DNA from: CANLWN01 sp039815505
GTDB taxonomy: Bacteria; Bacteroidota; Bacteroidia; Flavobacteriales; Flavobacteriaceae
Direction of reading: 5' to 3'
DNA length: 5,662 nucleotides
Assembly: GCA_039815505.1 (NCBI GenBank)
Contig: JBCBZE010000235.1
Span: forward strand, 1 to 5,662
This document shows, in pieces, positions 1 through 5,662 of this stretch (within the stretch, counting starts at the first letter, position 1; each line of letters begins with the position of its first letter). A program made the position numbers and the translations under genes. The notes under the pieces are model-generated. The model was not told the DNA's origin and did not search any database. It saw only the letters and a program-made list of their open reading frames with translations.

Positions 1-2151
1 GCGGTTGGTAGATCGGTATGTTAAATGATTGGGGGCATATTTTACAAGCGCGATACTGGCGGTAGTGTCTTTTTGGAAACTGAACAGATTGAGGTTGGGA
101 AAAGCATTGGTATTTACCGTGGCCTCTTTCTTTACATCCAGCTTATCCAAGGCTTTGATTTCTTCATCGGCCGTTTTAACTTTTACGAGCTTTTCTACAA
201 ACCATGCATTTCCATTTGCGTCGGGATTGACCGCAGGGTAGCTCCTCCCTTCCTCGGTTTGTTGAATGATATACTTTATGTTAAGCATGTTCAACACCCG
301 AATGTTGTTCTTATAAATATGAAAATCAAACAACTCTTGCATGCCCGCGGGTTTGGCCGCATGGTATCCTCCTATGGATTGATAAAAATAAGAGGTCCTT
401 GCGCCATTAAGGCCTTCGGCGGGATCAAAAACCCTAAAAATAGTAGAATCGGTCGCAATTTGTTTATCCACGGCACGCTCCTGAAAAGGCTGCGTCATTC
501 TTCGCTTGGCCACAAAATCTTCTTGATTTACATAACGTTTGGCCACGCCCACCAAATCGAACACCATAAGAAGTCCGATCGCGATTACGACTACAGTTTC
601 TTTTATTCTTTCTTTTAGGTACAGCCAAATAATCAAGGCGGTGAGCACTACAAACACCAAAGACCTAAGCGTATCGTTAATGAAGACCGCCTCTCGATCC
701 CGTTGGATCACCGCGGCCAGTTCTGCCCATTCAATCTCCCCATACGGTGCCGTAAAACTGAACATGCCCTTTACCAATAACAGGGTCGCCCCCAAGCCAC
801 CGACAATAAAAAAACTTAGCTTTAGTGCCCTAAGTTTAGTATTGTTCTTGATACCATTCTTGAAGAGTGCCGCTAATCCCAGGATGGCCAGAATAGGCAC
901 ACATAATTCTAAAATGACCTGAATGGAAGATACGGCGCGGAACTTATTATAGAGCGGAAAATAATCGATCATAAAGTCCGTGAGCCCGCTAAAATTCTTG
1001 CCCCAAGACAATAACAAAGATAGCAGCGTACCTGCTACCAGCCACCATTTCACCTTCCCTTTCACTAAAAAAAGTCCCAGTACAAAAAGAAAAACCAGAA
1101 TAGCTCCAATATAAGCAGGACCTGCGGTACCAGGTTGGGCGCCCCAATATAGCGGCAGCTGTTTGGAAATCTCCAAGGCTTTGTTTCTTGGGAAATCCTG
1201 TTCTGTAAGGAACTTGTAGGTCTTGGAAGATGTTCCCAAATTTTCCCCGTTGGATCCACCGAACAATCTGGGAACGAACAGGTTCAGGGATTCAACGATT
1301 CCATAACTGTAGGCGGTAATATATTCCTTGCTCAGTCCTTTCGAGTTTTCCTTGGGAGAGCCATCCGGTTCTATGGTAAGCGCCGTGTTGCCCCGGGTGC
1401 TCCAATCTGCATATTCTTTGGTGGCCATTAAACCAGTAGCGTTGGCAGCGATTCCCAAAACTACGGCCCCGATCAAAATGCCAGTGGATATAAAAAAATG
1501 TTTTAGTTTCTTTTTACGAATTGCATCTATAAGATACGCAACACCTAAAATTAGGACCAATAACATAAAGTAATAGGTCATTTGATAATGATTGGCACCT
1601 ACCTCTAAGGCCATAGCAATTGCCGCTAGGACAAAGCCCCACAAATATTTTTTCCGAAATACCAGTACAATCCCCCCCAAAAGCATAGGCAAATAACCAA
1701 GGGCATGTGCTTTGGCATTATGCCCTACCCCAAGAATTATGATCATATACGTGGAAAAACCAAAAGCCAATGCACCAAGTACGGCTAGCTTATAATCCAC
1801 TTTTAAACAACAAAGCAATATATAAAAGCCTATGAAATAGAGAAATAGATAGTCCGCAGGCCGTGGTAGGAAACGAATGAGCTTATCCAGCTTTTTTACG
1901 TAGTTATGTGGATAGTTGGCACCCAATTGATAGGTGGGCATACCACCAAAGGCACTATTGGTCCAATACGGTTCTTCCCCGGTACGCTTTCTAAAATCGT
2001 TCTGTTCTTTGGCCATACCGGTATATTGTTGAATATCCGATTGGAAAATTACCTTCCCCTGAAGCACAGGGTGGAAATAAGCCAAGGCAGCAATAACAAA
2101 AAATATAAGAACAAAAAAGTGGACAAATAACGCTTTAACGTTGGTCTTCAT
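1..2151 (-). CDS. YfhO-family polytopic membrane protein (GT-C-like), C-terminus beyond left edge
   Basis: Reading the minus strand from ATG at 2151 gives 717 codons without a stop up to base 1, so the gene is partial at its 3' end; Bacteroidota relatives are roughly 800 residues or more, so about 100 residues are probably missing. A first membrane segment (residues about 7-26) is followed by an extracytoplasmic loop with a conserved acidic site (D39, then QQY 41-43) and FGGMPTY (68-74). About ten further hydrophobic segments follow, up to about residue 535. Family-like motifs are GHNAKAHALGYLP (143-155), YSYG...E (281-287), YWGAQPGTAGPAY (335-347), NKFR (402-405), and in the C-terminal soluble part SIGGYH (592-597) and LNMLNIKYII (620-629). 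YfhO proteins are lipid-linked sugar glycosyltransferase-like (GT-C) enzymes; in Bacillus and Listeria YfhO is tied to glycosylation of teichoic or lipoteichoic acid. The Bacteroidota substrate is not known to me. The start lies 21 bp after the stop of the upstream small gene, with no Shine-Dalgarno site, as is normal in this phylum. Family assignment is firm; the reaction is inferred. Confidence 0.9.
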   Translation of the reverse strand, partial: MKTNVKALFVHFFVLIFFVIAALAYFHPVLQGKVIFQSDIQQYTGMAKEQNDFRKRTGEEPYWTNSAFGGMPTYQLGANYPHNYVKKLDKLIRFLPRPADYLFLYFIGFYILLCCLKVDYKLAVLGALAFGFSTYMIIILGVGHNAKAHALGYLPMLLGGIVLVFRKKYLWGFVLAAIAMALEVGANHYQMTYYFMLLVLILGVAYLIDAIRKKKLKHFFISTGILIGAVVLGIAANATGLMATKEYADWSTRGNTALTIEPDGSPKENSKGLSKEYITAYSYGIVESLNLFVPRLFGGSNGENLGTSSKTYKFLTEQDFPRNKALEISKQLPLYWGAQPGTAGPAYIGAILVFLFVLGLFLVKGKVKWWLVAGTLLSLLLSWGKNFSGLTDFMIDYFPLYNKFRAVSSIQVILELCVPILAILGLAALFKNGIKNNTKLRALKLSFFIVGGLGATLLLVKGMFSFTAPYGEIEWAELAAVIQRDREAVFINDTLRSLVFVVLTALIIWLYLKERIKETVVVIAIGLLMVFDLVGVAKRYVNQEDFVAKRRMTQPFQERAVDKQIATDSTIFRVFDPAEGLNGARTSYFYQSIGGYHAAKPAGMQELFDFHIYKNNIRVLNMLNIKYIIQQTEEGRSYPAVNPDANGNAWFVEKLVKVKTADEEIKALDKLDVKKEATVNTNAFPNLNLFSFQKDTTASIALVKYAPNHLTYRSTNR

Positions 2152-2172
2152 GGATTGGCAGTCTAGCAATAA

Positions 2173-2436
2173 TTACTCAATTTCCTCAAAATCTATATAT
2201 TCTCCAACTTTTTTTGAGGGATTGCTTTTATTAGCGGTACTTTTATTGATGATGACATCTCCCATTTGGTCTTCGTTTTGGGAGTTTTGTTCCGCATATT
2301 GCCCAAACCTTTCCCTAAAATGTTTTTCGGTCTTTTTCGCTGCATAGCTAAACAGTTTTGGAGCCAACAATCTACCTAGCATTTTAAGCAGATAATATAC
2401 TAATAGTATAATTAAAACCGTTTTCAATAAAGCCAT
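2173..2436 (-). CDS. DUF4834-like small membrane protein (87 aa)
   Basis: This encodes an 87-residue protein with one N-terminal hydrophobic segment (about residues 3-20). A basic amphipathic stretch follows (R22, K27, K34, K35, K38, R41, R43), then a polar, probably disordered middle. The conserved-looking acidic end is GEYIDFEEIE (78-87). One membrane anchor plus a terminal G-E-Y-I-D-F-E-E motif is what I recall for the Bacteroidota-specific DUF4834 family, whose function is unknown. The protein is probably anchored in the inner membrane with most of its length in the cytoplasm. It lies 21 bp upstream of the YfhO-family gene on the same strand and probably shares its transcript. A possible Bacteroidota -7 box lies just upstream of the start. 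The ATG at 2436 is the only sensible start, as it places the hydrophobic segment at the N-terminus. Confidence 0.82.
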   Translation of the reverse strand: MALLKTVLIILLVYYLLKMLGRLLAPKLFSYAAKKTEKHFRERFGQYAEQNSQNEDQMGDVIINKSTANKSNPSKKVGEYIDFEEIE

Positions 2437-2540
2437 ATTCTTATGAAAATTTATATCAAAAGTACAATTCTAACGTTGTATTAACTGTGCAAAAGTCTTA
2501 AAATAATAATAAAACATAACGAAAAGGTAATCCCAGAGCA
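2437..2540. promoter_or_regulatory. Divergent intergenic promoter region
   Basis: This 104-bp AT-rich gap separates the minus-strand DUF4834/YfhO pair from the plus-strand outer-membrane gene, so it must hold promoters for both directions. No protein, RNA gene or clear hairpin was seen in it. Toward the plus strand only a weak -7-like match is visible (TAACGTTG, 2471-2478, five of six consensus positions, with no TTG at the right distance). AAAAGG at 2522-2527 is 13 bp before the ATG at 2541, rather far for a Shine-Dalgarno site. Confidence 0.5.
2457..2464 (-). promoter_or_regulatory. Possible Bacteroidota -7 promoter box for DUF4834/YfhO operon
   Basis: On the minus strand the bases read TACTTTTG, a full match to the Bacteroidota primary sigma-factor -7 consensus TAnnTTTG. 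It ends 20 bp before the start codon at 2436, implying a short leader. No good -33 TTG lies at the usual 17-23 bp spacing: the nearest TTG is 25 bp upstream (in CTTTTGCAC), and a TTA sits at 17 bp. The call is therefore tentative. Confidence 0.4.
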
Positions 2541-3617
2541 ATGAAAAAAACGATATTCTTAACTTTTTTAGCAGCCTTATTGTTCCCTTTTTTTAGTGTT
2601 TCCCAATATACGGACGTCATCAATTCCAACAGACCCGGACTTTCGGTCAGTGCCTATGCCGTAGGAAAAAATGTTTTTCAAGTGGAATTCGGGGTGGCCT
2701 ATGAGCAACAGGACGATACCGATTTGGCTACGGAATCCAATATTGTTGGGGCCGACTTTTCACTGAGATATGGGTTGTTGTTCGAAGAATTGGAAATTAA
2801 TTGGGAAGGTACCTTTCAAAACCAAAACATCACCTTCACCGATACCATTGGATTGGATGGTTCCAGGACCGATTTTGGTAGAAACCGGATAGGCCTTAAA
2901 TACTTGGTTTATGATCCCTACAAAAATCCGGAACGCAATAAGCCCAACCTGTACAGTTGGCGCGCCAATAATAAGTTTCAATTAAGAAATCTGCTGCCTG
3001 CCGTATCCATTTATGCAGGGGCCAATATTCTGTTCGGTGATAATCCATTTTTTGTGGGAGATCCCACGGTTTCTCCTAGGGTGATGGTAGCCACCCAAAG
3101 CAGGTTAACACCCAAGTTTGTGTTAATAAGCAATATATCCTATGATAGGATTGGTTCTGACTTTCCGGAATGGGGATATCTTATTTCCCTTTCACATGCC
3201 TTTAGAAACCCTAAATGGAGTGTGTTCGTGGAAAACCAGGGTGTAAGCAGCGATCGATATTCGGATATCCTCCTGCGCAGTGGCGTAGCGCACTTGATCA
3301 ATGAAAAAATACAGGCCGATGTAAACCTCGGTGCCAATTTTAAGAACACTCCTTCACGAATTTTTGTCTCGGCAGGATTTTCCTATAGGTTTGATATGCA
3401 TAAAGACGAATTAAAACCTATAGAGGATCAGAAGGCAGGGGAAAATGGCGAACCGATCAAGAAAAATGCCATGAAGAAAAAGAAAAAGAAGGCTAAGAAG
3501 GGTGATGGGGCCGAAGATATAGATTTAGGTCCTTCCAAAAAACAATTGCGGAAACTAAAGAAAAAGGAAAAAAAGAAAAAGAAAAAAGATGAGGATAACG
3601 GAGTGATAGATTTTTGA
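2541..3617 (+). CDS. Outer-membrane beta-barrel protein, MetA-pathway/transporter-like, with lysine-rich C-terminal tail
   Basis: This encodes a 358-residue secreted protein. Residues 1-21 form a typical signal peptide (MKK, hydrophobic core, S-V-S before Q22, a common flavobacterial cleavage context). SNRPG (29-33) follows, like the opening motif of the Phenol_MetA_deg/transporter family (PF13557). Residues about 45-285 alternate as amphipathic beta strands with polar loops, ending in the aromatic strand FVSAGFSYRF (275-284), as expected for a closing barrel strand. This indicates an outer-membrane barrel, perhaps a channel for small molecules; the family name comes from context and substrates are not established. 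After the barrel comes a 73-residue tail (286-358) with two basic blocks (307-320 and 333-349, 22 lysines and one arginine) separated by an acidic linker, ending in DEDNGVIDF. The tail should lie in the periplasm. The gene is transcribed divergently from the DUF4834/YfhO pair; the next gene begins 75 bp downstream. Confidence 0.8.
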   Translation: MKKTIFLTFLAALLFPFFSVSQYTDVINSNRPGLSVSAYAVGKNVFQVEFGVAYEQQDDTDLATESNIVGADFSLRYGLLFEELEINWEGTFQNQNITFTDTIGLDGSRTDFGRNRIGLKYLVYDPYKNPERNKPNLYSWRANNKFQLRNLLPAVSIYAGANILFGDNPFFVGDPTVSPRVMVATQSRLTPKFVLISNISYDRIGSDFPEWGYLISLSHAFRNPKWSVFVENQGVSSDRYSDILLRSGVAHLINEKIQADVNLGANFKNTPSRIFVSAGFSYRFDMHKDELKPIEDQKAGENGEPIKKNAMKKKKKKAKKGDGAEDIDLGPSKKQLRKLKKKEKKKKKKDEDNGVIDF

Positions 3618-3632
3618 ATCGTTTAATTTAGA

Positions 3633-3664
3633 TTGACTTTCTTTTATCGTGTAGATTAATATTG
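3633..3664 (+). promoter_or_regulatory. Possible promoter for the GNAT-family gene
   Basis: TTG at 3633-3635 and TAATATTG at 3657-3664 are separated by 21 bp. This fits the Bacteroidota pattern of a -33 TTG and a -7 TAnnTTTG (five of six defined -7 positions). Transcription would begin near 3670, about 22 bases before the ATG at 3693. The same bases also read as a sigma70-like TTGACT-N17-TTAATA. The gap has no convincing terminator for the preceding gene, so read-through is also possible. Confidence 0.35.
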
Positions 3665-3673
3665 CTATTATTG

Positions 3674-3694
3674 ATGGTATAAAAGACATACCAT
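3674..3694 (+). repeat. Inverted repeat overlapping the start codon of the GNAT-family gene
   Basis: ATGGTAT (3674-3680) and ATACCAT (3688-3694) are perfect 7-base complements around the 7-base loop AAAAGAC. The right arm includes the first two bases of the ATG at 3693. In RNA this would be a weak hairpin (five A-U and two G-C pairs) covering the initiation site. It could also be a palindromic protein-binding site, or chance in AT-rich DNA. Confidence 0.4.
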
Positions 3695-4811
3695 GATCAC
3701 CATTAAAGAGGCCGTCGGAAAATCCGATTTGAAAAAATTTGTAACTTTTCCCTTTTCACTTTATAAAGACTCTCCTTATTGGGTTCCTCCCATTATAAAA
3801 GACGAGCTGGAAAGCTTTGACAAGCGGAAAAATCCCGTTTTTAAAGATGCCGATGCCCAGTTCTTTTTGGCGTATAAAGACCAGACCATTGTAGGGCGTA
3901 TCGTGGCTATAATCAATCATATAGAAATTGAACAACAGAAAATCCGGAAGATGCGATTTGGGTGGTTCGATTTTATCGATGACCATGAAGTATCCAAGGT
4001 CTTACTGGAAAAAGTCGCTGAAATCGGATCCGCACATCAACTGGAATATATGGAAGGGCCCGTTGGCTTCTCCAACTTGGACAAAGTTGGTGTGTTGACC
4101 GAAGGTTTTGATCATATAGGAACCATGATTACGTGGTACAATCACCCTTATTATGTAAATCATTACGAACAATTGGGGTTTGTCAAGGAAAAGGAATACA
4201 TGGAGAATAAATTTCCCTTTACCAATGCAGATCCGGCACTTTTTACCAAAGTACAAGCGCTTATAAAAAAACGGTACCAATTGCGTGAAATAAATTTCAC
4301 CAAGACCAAGGAGGTCTTGCCCATGGCGGATAAAATGTTTGATCTATTTAATGAAACCTACTCTTCTTTGGCCTCTTTTGTGCCCATTACCGATATTCAA
4401 AAAGCATATTTTAAGAAGAAATATATCAGTTTCATAAATCCGGAATACATAAAATTCATTGTGGATAAAGATGATCAACTCATTGCTTTTTCCATAGTTA
4501 TGCCTTCTTTTTCAAAGGCATTGCAAAAAGCAAAGGGTAAATTGTTCCCTTTTGGCATTTATCATTTACTACAGGCAAAAAAAAACAGTAAAGATGTTAT
4601 CTTTTATTTGATCGGGGTTCATCCAGACTACCAGAACAAGGGGGTTACCGCCATTGTTTTCAATGAGTATTATAAAACATTTAAGGCAAAAGGAATAGAG
4701 AATTGTATCCGAACCCCGGAATTGGAGGAAAATACCGCCATACGGCAGATTTGGAAGCATTTTGACCCTGTGGTACATAAGCGGCGAAGAACCTACAGGA
4801 AAAATCTGTAA
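3693..4811 (+). CDS. YghO-like GNAT-fold acyltransferase, candidate bacterial ceramide synthase
   Basis: This encodes a 372-residue soluble protein without signal peptide or membrane segment. Its hallmarks match my recollection of the YghO-like GNAT family. An N-terminal FPFSLYKDSPYWVPP (19-33) is followed by a first GNAT-like half with FFLAYKDQTIVGRIVAIIN (57-75) and FGWFDFIDD (89-97). Next comes the signature EGPVGFSNLDKVGVLTEGFD (121-140). A second GNAT half carries VHPDYQNKG (309-317), a variant of the acyl-CoA-binding Q/R-x-x-G-x-G/A loop, here Q314-N-K-G-V-T. The end is ELEENTAIRQIWKHFD (343-358) and HKRRRTYRK (362-370). The Caulobacter ceramide synthase bCerS, which N-acylates the sphingoid precursor, is to my knowledge a member of this broad family. 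The convergent neighbour here is a serine palmitoyltransferase-like enzyme, supporting the same role. This is inference: the family also has members of unknown substrate. The ATG at 3693 gives the expected N-terminus and lies within a small inverted repeat. Confidence 0.78.
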   Translation: MITIKEAVGKSDLKKFVTFPFSLYKDSPYWVPPIIKDELESFDKRKNPVFKDADAQFFLAYKDQTIVGRIVAIINHIEIEQQKIRKMRFGWFDFIDDHEVSKVLLEKVAEIGSAHQLEYMEGPVGFSNLDKVGVLTEGFDHIGTMITWYNHPYYVNHYEQLGFVKEKEYMENKFPFTNADPALFTKVQALIKKRYQLREINFTKTKEVLPMADKMFDLFNETYSSLASFVPITDIQKAYFKKKYISFINPEYIKFIVDKDDQLIAFSIVMPSFSKALQKAKGKLFPFGIYHLLQAKKNSKDVIFYLIGVHPDYQNKGVTAIVFNEYYKTFKAKGIENCIRTPELEENTAIRQIWKHFDPVVHKRRRTYRKNL

Positions 4812-4830
4812 TCGGTAAGGTTATACTTTT

Positions 4831-4874
4831 CAAAACAATGGAGCCCAAAGAAATCTTTGGGCTCCATTGTTTTG
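4831..4874. terminator. Bidirectional intrinsic terminator, perfect 21-bp stem
   Basis: Arms 4831-4851 and 4854-4874 are exact reverse complements over 21 bp around a 2-base AA centre (effectively a 4-base loop). The GC-rich core is GGAGCCC/GGGCTCC. Both flanks are symmetric: each strand ends the right arm with TTGTTTTG, so either transcript gets a U-rich 3' end. It lies in the 81-bp gap between two convergent genes, 19 bp after the GNAT stop and 18 bp after the end of the minus-strand gene. It should terminate both. Confidence 0.9.
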
Positions 4875-4892
4875 TTTCAATTATACGCTATA

Positions 4893-5662
4893 TCATTCTC
4901 CCATAGCGGCAGCTACAGCGGCGGAAAGCCTTTTATAGGTTCCATTGTTAAGACGCTCACGAATTGCCGAGAATGCGTCCAAAGTAATGGCAATATCTTC
5001 AAGGGTATGTGTTGCGGTAGGAATCATTCGCAATAATATAAGCCCCTTAGGAATAACGGGGTAGACCACAATGGAGCAGAATATTCCGTAGTTCTCCCTT
5101 AAATCCTTGACCAATGCCATGGCTTCCGGGATACTACCGCTTAGATATACCGGTGTAACACAACTAGAGGTTGTACCAATATCAAAACCTCTTTCCTTAA
5201 GACCATTTTGCAGGGCATTTACATTTTCCCATAGCTTCGCCTTAAGTTGGGGCATTGTCCGTAACATATCCAAACGTTTCAAAGCCCCCTTTACATAGAC
5301 CATGGGTAGCGACTTGGCGAACATTTGAGATCTTAGATTATATTTTAGGTAATCTATGATTTCCTTATCTGCTGCCAAAAAAGCCCCGATTCCCGCCATG
5401 GACTTTGCAAATGTGGCAAAGTATACATCTATGTCGTCCTGAACGCCTTGTTCCTCTCCTGCGCCGGCACCCGTTTTTCCCAAAGTACCAAAACCATGGG
5501 CATCATCTACCATTAGTCTAAACGTGAACTTTTCCTTTAAAGCTACTATCTCCTTTAGCTTCCCCTGTTCTCCGCGCATACCAAATACACCCTCGGAGAT
5601 TACAAGGATACCCCCACCTGTCTGCTCTGCCATCTTAGTGGCCCGCTCCAAGTTTTTCTCCA
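4893..5662 (-). CDS. Alpha-oxoamine synthase, serine palmitoyltransferase-like (partial, N-terminus beyond right edge)
   Basis: The minus-strand frame is open to the right edge, leaving 256 codons including the stop (TGA at 4893-4895). The family is about 390-420 residues, so roughly 150 N-terminal residues are missing. This is a fold-type I PLP enzyme of the AONS/KBL/SPT group, joining an amino acid to an acyl thioester with loss of CO2. Visible are ISEGVFGM, then DDAHGFGTLG, where the first Asp (codon 5505-5507) should bind the PLP ring nitrogen and the His (5496-5498) its hydroxyl. TFAKSMAGIGAF follows, with the PLP-lysine at 5403-5405, then RSQMFAKSLP and a C-terminal domain with the substrate-binding RMIPTATHT. 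The TFAKS-x-x-GIGAF form resembles bacterial serine palmitoyltransferase more than KBL (typically TLGKALGG). An Spt would make 3-ketosphinganine in the cytoplasm. KBL or AONS activity is the alternative. A TTG at 5651 is an internal leucine (context E-K-N-L-E-R-A), not the start. The gene converges with the ceramide-synthase candidate. Confidence 0.8.
   Translation of the reverse strand, partial: EKNLERATKMAEQTGGGILVISEGVFGMRGEQGKLKEIVALKEKFTFRLMVDDAHGFGTLGKTGAGAGEEQGVQDDIDVYFATFAKSMAGIGAFLAADKEIIDYLKYNLRSQMFAKSLPMVYVKGALKRLDMLRTMPQLKAKLWENVNALQNGLKERGFDIGTTSSCVTPVYLSGSIPEAMALVKDLRENYGIFCSIVVYPVIPKGLILLRMIPTATHTLEDIAITLDAFSAIRERLNNGTYKRLSAAVAAAMGE

Noticed and set aside
25..618. A 197-codon plus-strand open frame inside the YfhO-family region
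   Set aside because: It lies antisense to a continuous minus-strand frame with clear family motifs; its translation has no recognisable domain and looks like a complement shadow.
539..1573. Several shorter plus-strand frames (539-922, 1328-1573) and a minus-strand frame (1065-1259)
   Set aside because: All overlap the intact 717-codon YfhO-family frame in other frames and show no independent start context or protein motif.
2141..2347. Plus-strand 68-codon frame opposite the DUF4834-like gene
   Set aside because: The minus-strand product has a membrane anchor and a family-like C-terminus; the plus frame is its antisense shadow.
3415..3617. The lysine-rich stretch as a separate histone-like or DNA-binding gene
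   Set aside because: It is in frame with the barrel with no stop between, and the signal peptide sends the protein out of the cytoplasm.
5649..5651. TTG as the start of the right-edge gene
   Set aside because: The frame stays open to the window edge (E-K-N before this leucine) and the family needs about 150 more N-terminal residues, so this is an internal codon.
4893..5662. Naming the right-edge enzyme 2-amino-3-ketobutyrate CoA ligase (kbl)
   Set aside because: The PLP-lysine context TFAKSMAGIGAF fits serine palmitoyltransferase-like enzymes better than the TLGKALGG of KBL, and no threonine dehydrogenase is visible nearby. The alternative is kept in the entry.

Overview
The window is about 40% GC, has dense short-spaced genes and almost no Shine-Dalgarno sites. 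It carries families typical of Bacteroidota: a DUF4834-like small membrane protein, a Bacteroidetes-type YfhO membrane protein, a flavobacterial outer-membrane beta-barrel, and a sphingolipid-type PLP synthase. The best guess is a member of the Flavobacteriaceae, probably marine; the genus cannot be named from the sequence alone.

Layout. Bases 1-2151 (minus strand) hold one uninterrupted 717-codon reading frame. It is the N-terminal part of a YfhO-family (GT-C-like) polytopic membrane protein that runs off the left edge. Immediately upstream on the same strand, 2173-2436, lies a small DUF4834-like membrane protein; the two probably form an operon. A divergent intergenic region (2437-2540) separates this pair from a plus-strand gene (2541-3617). 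That gene encodes a secreted outer-membrane beta-barrel of the MetA-pathway/transporter-like type with an unusual lysine-rich C-terminal tail. Next, 3693-4811 (plus) encodes a 372-residue YghO-like GNAT-fold protein, which is a candidate bacterial ceramide synthase. It converges on the minus-strand gene 4893->5662, the C-terminal two thirds of an alpha-oxoamine synthase that most resembles bacterial serine palmitoyltransferase. A perfect 21-bp inverted repeat lies between the two convergent genes and looks like a shared bidirectional terminator.

Functional reading. The clearest theme is the right half. A serine palmitoyltransferase-like enzyme (first step of sphingolipid synthesis) sits next to a GNAT protein of the family that contains the bacterial ceramide synthase (N-acylation step). 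This suggests a small sphingolipid/ceramide locus. The left half looks like ordinary cell-envelope housekeeping. No mobile element, CRISPR array, rRNA or tRNA was seen.
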